A stretch of DNA of 64,000 nucleotides, from NCBI RefSeq assembly GCF_000150955.2, contig NC_011689.1, positions 186,001 to 250,000 of the forward strand, read 5' to 3'. Origin of the DNA: Phaeodactylum tricornutum CCAP 1055/1. Its lineage: Eukaryota > Bacillariophyta > Bacillariophyceae > Surirellales > Neidiaceae. Shown here piece by piece: positions 10,901 through 22,317 of this stretch. Below the pieces are notes generated by a model. That model was given only the letters and a program-made list of their open reading frames with translations. It made no database searches and was not told the DNA's origin. The position numbers were made by a program, and so were the translations under genes. Every line of letters begins with the position of its first letter. Within the stretch, counting starts at the first letter, position 1.

Positions 10901-13668
10901 TTCACCATTTCATGCCAAAAGAGCTCGCTACCGCCAGAACGATAAAGCTGACAAACAGCAAGCTGGATGAAATTGGCGCGTTCCACTTGATCTACTGCAT
11001 CGTCTACCACCGAGGACAGTAAATTGTCCAAAAAGGACATTGGCTCTTGTTCTTCTTCCACAGCAGCATCTCCTTCAGACGTACACCGAGCACTCCGTAG
11101 GATATCGGTGACGTCTACCTTACCAAGGTGGACAATGGAAAGCGAAATCAATTCTTTGATTCCCAGTACCGCACGTTGAGGCGCCCCGCCGGGCAGAAAG
11201 TTTCGTCCATCTTCTCGTGGATCGTCCAAGATGGACACCTCAGCCACGACATTTCCGCTTTCTTTTTCTCCAGCTGTTTGCCAAGATGGATATGACAATT
11301 CAAAGGTTCCTGATCGAACGCTTGCCTCAAATAAGAAGACAAAAAGATAGAATCTTAACACGTGACCGATAGTGCGCGTCTGAAGCTGACCTTTAGCAAA
11401 TCGCACAGCCTCCTCCACAAACTCGACGCACACGCTGAAAAGTATTTCGGACGCTCCCGTCATGGTCAAATCACACACAACTTGAATGGCCATGTCCAAC
11501 AAGGTCAACCGCTTACTTGAATTGCTGTCGCTCGTCTCCGATAATTTTACGTCGTCACGGAAAAATTGCTTACCCTTCACTAGCTTTAAAAGACCTTCAA
11601 CAGCAACGAGCGCTGTACCTCCGTGACGAGTGTAACAAGCTGTCAGAATTGGTGTCAATACTGCAGTTCGAGCCGCCAAGCGAGTGGGATTTATGTCGCT
11701 TTCCGTCCTACAACCAGGCGTTTCGATACTGGGAATGAAGTCCAATTCTGGTAAAGTGGGGTCTATTTCCTGACGAAAAGCACACGGTGACAGCCGATGG
11801 CTCGTAGCAAAAGTAAGAACTGCGCTTCCGAACGAAATAGCCGAGTGGTTCATACGGAAGCAGGATTGTGCTGCGCTTTCGTCCCCATTACCTCGAGTTG
11901 ATTCATCCCAATCTCCTTTGAACGTTGTTTCAGTTGTGTCTTCCCGCTTGACTTTGTCATTTAGACGGGACGACTCTATGAGGGCCAAGCGGTTGGTCAC
12001 GGAGCTAGGCGACAGGAGTGAATGGGTCGATCGATCCATGATGTGAAAGCGGCCCACATCGGCGGCAACAACGGTGGCACCTGTACAATAATACGCTAGT
12101 AGAAGCGGTTTTGTGTCTTCTGCCGTGTCACTCCGAGAACATTTTAATCGAGTAGTGTGTGCGCTGACATTCCGTCCATTCATTAATGACTCAACAAGCG
12201 GAAAAGGACGCAGAGTTTCTAGATTGGCGAGTCTTTGACGATACGCCAAAAAGCATCCTGACGTATAGAGGACGGCGGTGTGGTTCCGAGGGGTACGCTC
12301 AATAACAGTGTACCCTTCTGGAACTGTTTCTTGGTGAATTGTGGAAAGGGGTACAAGCCCCGTCAGCGGGTTGCCTTCACGAGACCTTCGAAAGCAAAGA
12401 TGTACACGCTCATTTGCTAATGTTCCACCACCAAGATTGGCCGGTTTGTTGTCGATTTTTACCACGGAAAACCCGGGCGGTACAAATTCGGATCGATCGG
12501 GAAAAATGAGCGCGAGTGCGGTCACGCAAGGCCGCTGGGCAGCCTTGTCCCAGTCCGGTTCTTTCTTTACGTGCAGATACATCGGACTTTTTTTCGCTTT
12601 GCTGGAGCCTCCGTCGTAGCCTAACATAAACTCTTTCCTTGTGGCGGTTTGGGAAATGCGGTAGTATCCATCTGGAGGCGATTTATTGTCAACTGTCACG
12701 GCAAGGTCTAATATTGCTCCGGCTAAGGTAGCCGCGTCCGCATCTTCCAGATTGATAGGAAGGATATTTCTCGTTGACATTTTACGCTTGTTGCGCTGAA
12801 TCGGTGGCTTGGTCAGTTTTTCCGGTGCCAATACCGAGGTGGATAGATGACGCGCGTACTCTGAGCCAAACATTTGGAGTCGAATAGTCGGTTCCCTTTT
12901 CGCTTGTGCATTCCCTTTTGGCTTTAAGAAGGAGAGAATTTTTTTTCTTGAATACAAATTTTGCGACTTTCCATGCTTACAGGGGCTTGGAACGAGTGAA
13001 GCGGAGGGAGAGACCAGCTGGGCGAGTAAGCAATTGGCTTCAATTTCGAAGGGAACTATCGTGATCCCCAAATGTTCGAATGTCCAAGATGCGAGCGCCT
13101 GCCAATGGACGTGTCCCATTTTCATTGCCGGAATTATGGTAGGATCAGAAGGAGCCGGGCCAAGGCCCGCCATTGAGTTTTGGTGGTGGACGGATGGGAC
13201 CCTCCCAGAAGGAGGGAGGCTGCTGCTTCCTGCTCCTGCCGTCGTAGCGCTACCAAAAGATGATGCACCGGCAATCTCGGTCCGTGAACTACCATCATCA
13301 CCACCACAAGCTACAGAAAAGGCTCCCAAATTAGGAGCTCGGGCAGAAGGCGGTAACATCAATCCAGCGTGGCACTGTATATTGATCACTTCAGGGGCTG
13401 AAAATATGGAGTCGGAAACGGGAGCACGATCGTTTACCGGGGGTGAATCCTTCAAGGCCATTTGATTAAAAATATCTTGCACAATCGCAGACGCTTGCTG
13501 AATGTAGATTGGTGGTTTCTGTGCGTGCAACGGACTCAGTCGATTATTCACAATCGGCTGTGCCGAAATATGATGATCTCGACAGTCGTCGTGAAGGTTG
13601 GCGACGAGCGCCGGTATAGGATGCGCAGCGCTGTTTCTCGTGTCCATCCTGGGAGGGAAATTCTTCAT
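7969..13668 (-). CDS. Large Arf-GEF: MABP-like region, Sec7 and PH domains
   Basis: Two exons (13668-9458 and 9382-7969) encode 1874 residues; total coding length is a multiple of three. Residues about 330-480 resemble an MABP beta-prism (PPGFSVVKIDNKPANLGGG and VPEGYTVIERTPRN). A long helical middle follows. The Sec7 domain starts near residue 1325 and is split by the intron; it carries the catalytic-glutamate loop FRLPGEAQKIDR and the second motif LNTDLHK. A PH domain (about 1755-1855) is near the C-terminus. Sec7 domains load GTP on Arf GTPases at Golgi or endosome membranes; PH binds phosphoinositides. The stretch CFAIIMLNTDLH has the Phe-Ala pair of brefeldin-resistant cytohesins, though Asp follows where cytohesins have Ser. 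The start at 13668 is an ATG; a second in-frame ATG lies 7 codons in (13647). Confidence 0.85.
9383..9457 (-). other. 75-bp intron inside the Sec7 domain
   Basis: On the minus strand the donor is GTAAGG at 9457 and the acceptor ends CATAAG at 9383. Splicing gives MNVEQG joined to LRHVLTNCGFRLPGEAQ, which restores the continuous Sec7 motif. Without splicing a stop codon follows at once. Confidence 0.92.
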
Positions 13669-13967
13669 TTAGCGTACTCTGGTCTCGGTCGCTCTGGACT
13701 TCAGCAAGAGGACAGGTATTCTAGGGCCACAATTGACGACAAGGACATGGTCTGAGCCACTGGAAAGGAAGGGCAGCGAAACGGAATCGACGGATCGAAA
13801 GTGTAGCGACATCAAGAACTGAGTTTGGTTTCATGATATATATTCGAGCACTTATTCAATATTTTTAAAAAAATGCTTTCTTAATTTTTCTATATATGAT
13901 TTAACGTTGGAACGCAAGGCGGCATTCGCCATTTGTAGACATATTTACAATGTTCGCTCCGACCTTT

Positions 13968-15224
13968 TCAGAAAACTAGGAAAGGTGCCAGCATGGCAAT
14001 AGCAAACGGGATAAACTTCATACAGACGACATTTGCGGAGGCGGTAGACGCAGCTGACTCGCTCGAAGGCAAGGGTGGCAGCTCAATTGTCGACCGAAAA
14101 GACTGCCCTTGAAACAATTCGGCCAGCTCACGAGTAGGCTCCAGCCGAGTTCGCAACTTCCGGGTCATATAGTTACCCACGGCGAGGACCACGCTGCCAG
14201 TAATATCAATTTTCAAATTGATTTCCGCGCTGGTCGCGAAAATAGCGTAGACAATCACGTCGTACTGAATGCACTCATTGGTAACGCAATGGGTGTCGGC
14301 ACTCGCTCGGCCGTACAAACCAGTAGCCCCAGGAGCGTCTAATCCGTCCACGCGGATTTGTTGCGTCAGAGAATCCGAAGTGAAGGTCAGGTCTTGTACT
14401 GAAATGATTCGAGCCAACGGGAAGTCGTCCGACATAATGCAAATAGGAACGACATCGCCCTGTTGAGGTGTTTTGACGTCGAGGTTGTATGTTTCACAGA
14501 GACCAACACTTGCCGTATATACGATTTCGTTGTCAAGGTCGAAATTGATGGGGGCAGCAGCGACATTAAATGCATCCACGCTGTTAGCATTGAGATTGCC
14601 ATCAAGGGTAACCGTGACCACAATCGCTACTTCGCGAAAGTTAATATCTACCGTGCTGGTAGTGATTGGGTCGGAACCCTTATTTTCAATCTCGCGAGTA
14701 AGAGTGAACTTAACACAAAAGATGAATTCAATCTGCTTCGTTGTCGTACCGGAATCGTAATTGTAAAAGGGACTTGATTCCGTGACATTCTCATCGAAGG
14801 TAAACTCAAAGGTTGACGGAGTTGGAAACGTGTTGGCTCCAATCGATACTATTTGTCCGGAAATGCCCGAACCAGTTGCTGCATGATCAAACAGCTCACC
14901 TCCTTCGGTATAGCATGATAGGGTCTTGTCTGCCGTGACGTCGACATCATCTGGGGCTGTGTAAATGTCGAAGCGACCATCCGGATTGGTTCCGCTGTCG
15001 CCGTTGCCTATACCATTGTCAAACGTCACCGTAATGGTGTTGTTCGCGTTACTAACACCTACGAAAGTCATGTTGTACAAGGATTCGTCCAAACTTTGAA
15101 GCTCCCTCTCCTGCTGATAAGAAGATTCGGCGGTCTTTACGGAATTCAAAATGCTGGATGGGGAGGCCACTGCGCTCACCCAGAAGACGACATGGCCGAT
15201 GACTAGGACGAGTTTGATGATCAT
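13968..15224 (-). CDS. Secreted RXL-type surface protein, paralogue 1 (silicanin-like candidate)
   Basis: This 418-residue protein starts at the ATG at 15224, where a clean signal peptide begins (residues 1-20); longer readings need a non-ATG start. R-E-L-Q lies at residues 40-43. The body is beta-rich with many Thr, Asp and Asn. Six cysteines are shared by all paralogues in the contexts LSCY, IFCVKFTL, GLCE, PICIMSDD, HC and ECIQYDV. T-R-E-L recurs at 364-367. The last 20 residues are hydrophobic after a Ser/Ala-rich stretch, as in a GPI-anchor signal or a single membrane anchor. Diatom biosilica proteins of the silicanin/RXL group are known for a signal peptide, an R-x-L processing site, a cysteine-bearing RXL domain and a hydrophobic C-terminus. 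The match in plan is my inference, not a confirmed homology. First of a tandem set. Confidence 0.8.
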   Translation of the reverse strand: MIIKLVLVIGHVVFWVSAVASPSSILNSVKTAESSYQQERELQSLDESLYNMTFVGVSNANNTITVTFDNGIGNGDSGTNPDGRFDIYTAPDDVDVTADKTLSCYTEGGELFDHAATGSGISGQIVSIGANTFPTPSTFEFTFDENVTESSPFYNYDSGTTTKQIEFIFCVKFTLTREIENKGSDPITTSTVDINFREVAIVVTVTLDGNLNANSVDAFNVAAAPINFDLDNEIVYTASVGLCETYNLDVKTPQQGDVVPICIMSDDFPLARIISVQDLTFTSDSLTQQIRVDGLDAPGATGLYGRASADTHCVTNECIQYDVIVYAIFATSAEINLKIDITGSVVLAVGNYMTRKLRTRLEPTRELAELFQGQSFRSTIELPPLPSSESAASTASANVVCMKFIPFAIAMLAPFLVF

Positions 15225-16507
15225 CGCCGAGTTCTTGTTTTTGTAGCGAAGGCGTAAATTGGTGTTTTTCCGCAAACGAAAATCGACGTACGCGACAGCA
15301 GCGAAGAAGACTCACTGGCTGGTAGCCGAGGCAGACATGCTGGGAAAGGCCTTCTCTTGATGGTTGAAGATAAACATTTACATAAATGTAATAAAAAGTG
15401 TCCGAGAGAACTCTATTTGAAGTTCAATTGAATATAGATTGTCGTCCGTTCTGAACAACGGGCTATTACGTATTCAGAATATGGAACATTCAGGCTTTCT
15501 GGGGTTCCAAAAAGAATAGGTAGATTCTCTTTTTTAACGTTAAATGGGGCAATTCCAATGGTCAAAACCATCTCAACTAACATATATGTCACGCAACCAG
15601 CGAGGTGCCCCTCAAGCCAGATTTATAGAGGCAGATTCTCATGAACGGAAGGATGAAAGGCACACTTTGTTGAGCCTTCCGGACCGAGTCTAGACGCTCA
15701 TGCTATGTACGCTATGTCCTTGAAGCGGGTATCGTCTTAGTATTTTGGTCATTTAAAGTCATCGATACGCTTCATCTTACCTTAGGGAGCTCGATAGATT
15801 CTATCTGACGTGGGTTCTCCGTACAAAATTACGGACACAGAACTACTACAAGCATCCGCTGATGGTGTACTGTCCGGTAAGTAGAGGGACCCGCTTTTAC
15901 TCTCAACAAAGCTTGATAGGAAACTTCAAGCTCTACATTTAATTAAAGACAACATCAGAGTAGAGTAATGAAGCACGCAGGCTGTTCCGCAGCCCGGTCA
16001 GACTGACGTCGGGTATCATGGGGAAAGGATTTTAAAGCTGTCGCAAGGGCTCATTGAAGGCTATTCAATCGTTGCAAAATGGGAGGATCACAACGGCCTT
16101 ATCCAGCATACATCTTCCACAAAAAGAAGTTCGTTCCGTGAAGGAGAGAGATTGCTGCAAAGTTTACACAAACAGTTTGTGGAGAAGAATAAGGGCTGCA
16201 TTGGAATCAAATATGAGACAAATGTATAGCTAAATGTAAGAAATGGCAAAGTTAGTATTGCGTCCCAGACAGCTCAAATTGCATGCTCATGGTAGCATGC
16301 GAGTCGTACTAATAATTCGACTGTGAATCATATGACGTACGACAAGAGCTGGGGAGAGGGACTTTGCTTCAGAACGTATTGAAATGCATCAAATGTTGCT
16401 ACTACATTCCTTTTTCCTACATGTTGTGAATCAATAAAATTGCTCGGCGATATATGAATAGACGAACAGATTGTACGACGATCGCGTTATTTCGAACCTC
16501 AGCAGGC
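15225..16507. other. Intergenic stretch between paralogues 1 and 2
   Basis: About 1.3 kb of AT-rich sequence without a credible frame. It should hold the promoter of paralogue 1 and the 3' end of paralogue 2. I recognise no repeat or RNA gene in it. Confidence 0.4.
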
Positions 16508-17740
16508 CTAGAAGAGCATAACAGATACCATAGCTGCGGCAAACAATGAAGCCAAAAGGCATGCCTTCCTGAGGGTAGCAGCAGTCGACTGAGCCGGTCG
16601 CAGAGCAGGAATTTCAATCGTTGTACTGAAGGCTTGCTCGCGAAACGCTTCTTGTAGTTCACGAGTGGGCTTAAAGTGAGCTCGCAGCAATCGGGAAGAG
16701 GCACCAATTCCAAGAATCACGTTGCCGGTAATGCTGATTTCAAGGCTGGCCTCTACCTCGGATACAAAAATGGCGTATAGAGTCACATCGTATTGAACAC
16801 ACTCGCCTTGTCGGCAATGATCTGCATTCAAGGGATCAGGCAGACCATACAACCCCATCGCTCCAGGAGCGTCTCCTCCGTCCGAACGAATCGCCTGAGT
16901 GAGGTCGCCGGAAGAAAAAACAAGGTCCAAAACCTCAACCATCCTTGCAAGTGGGTAATCATCCGAGATGATGCACACAGGAATAACTTCTCCTTGCTGT
17001 GGAATGGCGGTATCGAGGTCATATGTACTGCAAAGACCAGCACTCGCCGTATACACAACTTCGTTTTCGGTACTGGTATTTTTAGGACCAGCATCCACCT
17101 CAAAAGCGCCCACGCTATTGGAATCCAATCCGCCATCTAGAGTAATGCTAACTTCGATACCTACCTCACGGTAGTTGATATCTACAGTGCTGGTAGAAGC
17201 AGGGCCAGGAATATCCTGACTAAGAGTGAACTTCACACAAAAAATATACTTGGCTTGTTTGGTGGTCGTACCAGAACCCCCGTAATAGAATGGACTTGAT
17301 TCTGCGACGTTCCCGTCAAAGGAAAAGTTGAAGGTCGACGGAGTCGTGACAGAGTTGGCAACAAGAGACATCGAAGCGTTCGAGATGCCCGACCCAGGAT
17401 CTTCGTAGCGAAACAGTTCTCCTCCCGTACTGAAGCATGACAGAGTCTGATCCGCTTCTGCGTCGACGCCCTCTCGGGCAGTAAAAATTTCGAACCTTCC
17501 CCCTATTGGCGTCTTACCATCACCGGCACCGTTGTTGAACGAAATCCTGAAGGTACTGTTAGTGACCGAAGCTTCGACAAAAGTCACATTATACCTAGAC
17601 TTGTCTATAATTTGAAGCCCCCTATTATGCCAGGCAGAAGAGTTAACGATCTGGTATGGGCTCAAGATGCTGGATTCGAAGGCTACCGCCTTCACCCAGC
17701 TAACAAAAGGGGCGAAGGCGATGAAAATCCACCAGATCAT
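16508..17740 (-). CDS. Secreted RXL-type surface protein, paralogue 2
   Basis: The 410-residue protein is clearly homologous to paralogue 1 over its whole length. The ATG at 17740 opens directly on a signal peptide (MIWWIFIAFAPFVSWVKAVA). R-G-L-Q sits at residues 40-43, the same position as in the other copies. The conserved run GGRFEIFTA, the six cysteines (LSCF, IFCVKFTL, GLCS, PVCIISDD, HC, ECVQYDV) and the motif GAMGLYG are all present. Near the C-terminus PTRELQEAF (from residue 358) is followed by a hydrophobic tail. Several N-x-S/T sites suggest glycosylation. Probably processed in the secretory path and displayed on the cell surface or in the wall. Function unknown; the silicanin-like label is a hypothesis. 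Confidence 0.8.
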   Translation of the reverse strand: MIWWIFIAFAPFVSWVKAVAFESSILSPYQIVNSSAWHNRGLQIIDKSRYNVTFVEASVTNSTFRISFNNGAGDGKTPIGGRFEIFTAREGVDAEADQTLSCFSTGGELFRYEDPGSGISNASMSLVANSVTTPSTFNFSFDGNVAESSPFYYGGSGTTTKQAKYIFCVKFTLSQDIPGPASTSTVDINYREVGIEVSITLDGGLDSNSVGAFEVDAGPKNTSTENEVVYTASAGLCSTYDLDTAIPQQGEVIPVCIISDDYPLARMVEVLDLVFSSGDLTQAIRSDGGDAPGAMGLYGLPDPLNADHCRQGECVQYDVTLYAIFVSEVEASLEISITGNVILGIGASSRLLRAHFKPTRELQEAFREQAFSTTIEIPALRPAQSTAATLRKACLLASLFAAAMVSVMLF

Positions 17741-20094
17741 TGTCGTGTTTTAACTTTGATATAGTGGTGAAAGTTGCTATGCATCTGCAACCTCAAAATT
17801 AGCGTTACTGGTCGCTAATGGTTACAACAGTCAGAGAATGAGGACGGGCAAGTGTCGAAAATCAAGGTAAGCAAGCTTTTCACAACATGGTGTTGATTCC
17901 ATTCGCGGTTAATCATGTTGCCATTGCGTTCTCGTTCTCACGTCTAGTCTAAGAAAGTACAGTTTTTCTGCAGACCTATAAGTACCTCACTTTCTGTTGT
18001 CCCTAAACGGAGCATTTTCACTGGTTCTATATTCGAAATTGACAGATATAACATTAATTTTATCAGATATGTAACAATTTCATTTTCTACGGAAGAGATA
18101 TATTTATATTGAGAACAAGACAGTCCGGAAGGGGATACCAACTGGGGGTTCTGATGTCTCTGATAGGCCTTAGTAAATATTGGTCAACAGTTAATTAGAG
18201 AAGTCTGAATCTTGTAGCGTAGATGTGAATTCCTCATTTTCGACTGTGGTAGCGCAACCCACTTCCCTCTTCTACCTCTGCATTCAAATTTGCCTTTTTT
18301 TCTTTGGCATTTGGAAAAAGTAGTTCTCCCAACGGATAGAGGAGTCATCTCAAAATTAGGTAAGAATCTTCGCTCGCCTCACCCAGCCAATTAATTACTT
18401 AAGAATGGAGGCAACAATGCGAACCTCTTTAGACATACCATATATCGTGGGAGAGTTGTAAGGGGTTCGGTGAGTTCTCAAGGAGCAGATGGTGGTGAGG
18501 TGCGCATGTTTAAAAGCATCCCAGTATCAATCCGTCCGAACAAGATAAAAGAAGAATGTTCCGCATTCTGCGGTGGGATTACAGTGATTTCAAATGCAAC
18601 TTTACAGTGAATCGTGAGATCCAGCTCGGCAGGAAGATCATTAGGGGTTCCTGCGGTCACTGGATACTCCGGAGGACCTAGGGATCACAGTCAACCAATT
18701 ACACTTACATTAACGCTGCCCCATAGGACAGAAACAACTTTGAATCTTTGTAAAACTGTATATCGACGTATAAGGATTCGTAAGATGAATCATCGACTTG
18801 TCGGCTTCGGATGGATGGCTGGATGAGCGGGAGTGTGCTGACTCTACCGTACAATGCAATCGAAAAAGTGTACCGGGGCAGGTGTTTCAAGGGTAAATGC
18901 GTAGAGGAATCCGTCGGTCGTGGTGACTGAGGGCAATCCGGTTATCCCGTTCGCTGTTGTCTGTCAGCTTTTGACTTCTGGCCCGGTGCGAGATCAGGGG
19001 AAAGGAGACTGATCGATGGGCGGCAAGGCCCAATGCAGTCTCATTCCTATCTTACAGTCAGGGCAGTTGACAGATCGTACAAAAGGTGAACTCTTCCGGG
19101 TTGTTTTGGCCCTATAAGTTGCTGTGGCGCCACGTTGGAGGCCTTAGCTTGGAAACAGAAGCTTGCCTCGCTTGTCCGATGGAAGGACGTGTCGTTTCAG
19201 TATCGGGGGAAGGGGACGCAGCCGGGCTGGACTATGTCTTTCAGGGCTTGTTCCGCTTGGCTCAAGAAGACAGCCGGATCGACAAACGAACACGACGTAC
19301 ACGATGGATCGAGTCATTTGTTCCGTGGATGATGTCAAAGTGCAGTAGGGACCAAGCGTGGAAGAGCATTAAGGGGTAATTTGATCGCGAAAACAGCTGG
19401 GTGAAGGAGACGGGAAACGGCATTTGGGGGTAATTTGATCGCGAAAACATCGGGGTGAAGGAGACGGGAAACGGCATCGGGGCTACGTCATGTAGTCATT
19501 GGCGAAAATGAAGGGTGGCCTTTGAGACTCTCAAGGGCGTGCGACGATGTCTTTTTCAAAAGATAGGCTCTGGGCCCTAATAAACCTTAACGGTGTAGAC
19601 CAGGCTGTCACTCTATGCTTACCGAGGCCATGGTGGTTGGCAGGTTCCGTTGTTGACCGTGACCTTTCAGGAGAATCCCTAATCAGAAAATCGTGCAAGC
19701 CAAGAGACTCTCACGCTGCGACGGAGAATGCTCGCGAGCAATATTTGTACCTAGTAGTGTGATTTGTCCATACTTATGAGGAGAGCATATGTTCAAGCAG
19801 GAGTAGGTGTACTCGACTAGTACATGCTGTCATTATCCTATTGGTGAGGAAGGTAATTGTGGACGTCCAATCCGCACCCTCTCCCGTTCCCAGGTATCGC
19901 CACAGTCGTAGTGATACTATTCGGCATTGCGGGCGACACACGAGTTTGACTTCTCCCCTCCATCTGGGATATACGGACCAGACTGTACTCGCTCGACCCC
20001 CACAAAGATAATTCTTGATTTCTGTACCACAAACACTCTCCATCGGTTCATTTCAATAGCCTTCCATATAAGTTGACATCGTCGCTTACAGTTA
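17741..20094. other. Gene-free stretch between paralogue 2 and the decayed copy
   Basis: About 2.35 kb with no credible gene. Short frames near 19086-19380 give no recognisable protein. It contains a tandem 54-bp repeat at 19373-19480. The surroundings may be worn-out mobile DNA or further gene remains, but I cannot identify either. Confidence 0.4.
19373..19480. repeat. Two tandem copies of a 54-bp unit
   Basis: Units start at 19373 and 19427, each opening with GGGGTAATTTGATCGCGAAA and sharing GTGAAGGAGACGGGAAACGG; only a few bases differ between them. Confidence 0.85.
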
Positions 20095-21160
20095 CTATTT
20101 ACCACCCAACACGACCCCCGCGAACGGCAGCATCGCGGCGGTGACAGCCCAACCGACAGGGTCGTGACAGGCTTGCAACTCGCGCGTGCAAAGAATGTTG
20201 GTACGCAGCAGGCGTTCAGGGCCGAGACCTTCTCCAATGGTCATCGCGACGCAGAGGTAATATTCCAAGTGGCATTGTACTCAGACAAATCCACGGGGAC
20301 GCGCAAAAAGGCGTGCAACAAGACATTGTACTTGATGCACTCGTTGGCATCACAGACGCCCCCATTGGCATCACAGACGCCCCCATGCGGGTCGGCAAGA
20401 TTGAAAAAGGCCGGCGGCAACTCCGGGATCTCCCGTATTTCTACCCGGGTCGCTCACTAGAATGCTCTGGGCGATTAGGTACGGATCGGTTCCGCTCAAA
20501 AAATTGTAAACGGCGGGGCCAGAAGAAAGTTTGCGATACGATACTATTTGAAACGACCTACCAGTATCGCGCTAGCCAAATCAAAACCAATGCAGAGTCC
20601 GGCATCCACGTGATGCTCAATGGTTGTGTCAATCTCAAAACCGGCCTCCGCTTTAGCCACGGTAGATGAGTCCATATTGTTTGTGTTGTCCCCACGGAGA
20701 CTGATATCTTCAGCGCCGTCACTTGGCAATTGATGTCTACTCTTTCCGGAGGATCCCATCAATATTCTTGGTGAGAGTCAACTTGATACCTAAGCGTATG
20801 CTGCTTCAAAAGCGAGAGCATTGCCACTATCAAATAGAAGTGACTATTTCCTCCGACATTTTGTTGAACGCAAGCGCCAAGCCATCTCCGACGTCCATAT
20901 CGTCTACGACAATACCCATAGCTTCCCCGAGGGTAAAGAGCGTGCCTCCTTCGCTAAAGCAACGAGATAGTCTCGGATTGTCTAATTCGGGACCCTCGGC
21001 CATTGGCCCGCGTCCCGCCGCTGTATTGATCTCGAAACGAGCACCTATTGGATCTGCACCGGTACGAGGAGCGTTGCCTAGTCGCTGCAATCCTTCACCG
21101 CTTGCCGTCCTCACACCGCGTACTATTGCGATCCTCGAGGCTCCTTTTGTGAGGCCTCGA
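20095..21160 (-). pseudogene. Decayed copy of the RXL-type surface protein
   Basis: Minus-strand translation in several frames gives ordered matches to the intact paralogues, closest to the one at 22318-23541. PIGARFEINTA and LSRCFSEGGTLF (about 21065-20930) match PIGGRFDIFTA and LSCFSRGG. KLTLTKNI (about 20790) matches KFTLTKEV. DAGLCIGF (about 20600) matches SAGLCPSF. NECIKYNVLLHAF (about 20340-20300) matches NECIHVDVIVYAI. LRTNILCTRELQ (about 20190-20150) matches LRAKVQPTRELQ, and a hydrophobic tail ends at a TAG at 20095-20097. The frame is broken several times and no signal peptide is visible, so it is not a working gene as it stands. A hidden multi-exon gene is unlikely because the breaks fall inside conserved blocks. 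Confidence 0.8.
20344..20385. repeat. Tandem duplication of a 21-bp unit inside the pseudogene
   Basis: TTGGCATCACAGACGCCCCCA-type units occur twice in direct succession. The length is a multiple of three, so the duplication itself keeps frame: seven codons on the minus strand are repeated. Confidence 0.75.
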
Positions 21161-22317
21161 TTGCTCGCTTGGCCCCTACTGCAGCCGCTGGCTCCAACGA
21201 CGTTAAACAGGGCCCGACCTCCTACTCTTTTGGAACAGTTCCACCCTGATCTCCAAAATATCGGTTCCAACCTTTACATTGTGTCGGCGACGGGAGGTAG
21301 GCAAGGCAACGTTGTGTTGTGCTTTCGTCACGAGCGCCAGAAACCACCGTTCGGGCCAAGAATATTTGCAGTTCGGGAATTTGTGAAAATCTTCTATGGC
21401 AAACGTGGTGTGTGTTCACGGTACGAGTTAAATTGTATGCATTTTTCGAAACCAGGCCTTTACCGTCCAAATTCTAGACAAAGAGTTCCGATGGTTCGGC
21501 ATCGGTGGCAGGAGAAACCAGCAGATACACAAGGAGAATTTAAATATAAAGTATGATGTACATGATGTATGACACAGTAAGGAACCAACGGAAGCGTCCC
21601 ATCTACCGTACCTTGGTTTGCGCAGACACCCCAGGGCGACACCCCAGTGGAACGCCAAGACGGGAATCAAACACTAGGTCCCACCAGGATGAACTATCCC
21701 TCACGTACGGACCCTGCTAACGCTTAAATACAAGCGCATCGAGACGAGAGTAAGTTCGCGACACACACACGTATGTCTGTGTGTGTGTAGGTTGGAATCG
21801 CATCGACGGTCTTCCGGATGCATGCATCCGGGAAGGCGTGTCCTCCGAACGGCACAATTGTGCAGATTCGTTGGTACCACGAGTACGGGACACACCCGGA
21901 GGACTGCCGTACCTTTGCCGACGCGTCCAAACGGTACACACACACACACAGAGCCTTGGTACTCGTTTCTACTTCTGCCGCGCTGTACACGGGCGGATGG
22001 TCGTACGGACGGAGTGGGAAGGAGCAAATTTTCTTCAGGAAGCACATTCTTGGCATTCGACGAACCGAAATCAATCTACCAACTCGGGTGTGTGTGTATG
22101 GATGTGGCCCACTCTATTGCCCGGGAGGTGTATACCTACTGTTGGACGTAATAGCAGCACATGTCTGTATCTCTGTACAGTTATATAATTCTTATTCTCT
22201 ACTTCGGCAACTCCCGTGAACCGACCCGGGGATCACATAGGACCACGACAAGACACATGCCGACGGAAATAAGGAGCGTCTCGCGACGCGTCTTTCACAC
22301 ACACAAACTCTCACTTT
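21161..22317. other. Non-coding stretch with CA/GT microsatellites
   Basis: Dinucleotide runs of AC or GT lie near 21762-21788, 21935-21952 and 22089-22100. Overlapping frames here come from the repeats and have no recognisable protein content. It holds the 5' remains of the decayed gene and the 3' region of the fourth family member. Confidence 0.5.

Noticed and set aside
20723-21556. 277-codon plus-strand frame
   Set aside because: It is the opposite strand of the decayed RXL-type gene, whose minus-strand blocks match the paralogues.
21650-21700. Second tRNA-like B-box (TTTGATTCCC on the minus strand)
   Set aside because: No complementary T-stem, and no A-box at a suitable distance.
21760-22310. 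Overlapping frames over CA/GT runs
   Set aside because: They arise from the dinucleotide repeats and have no conserved content.
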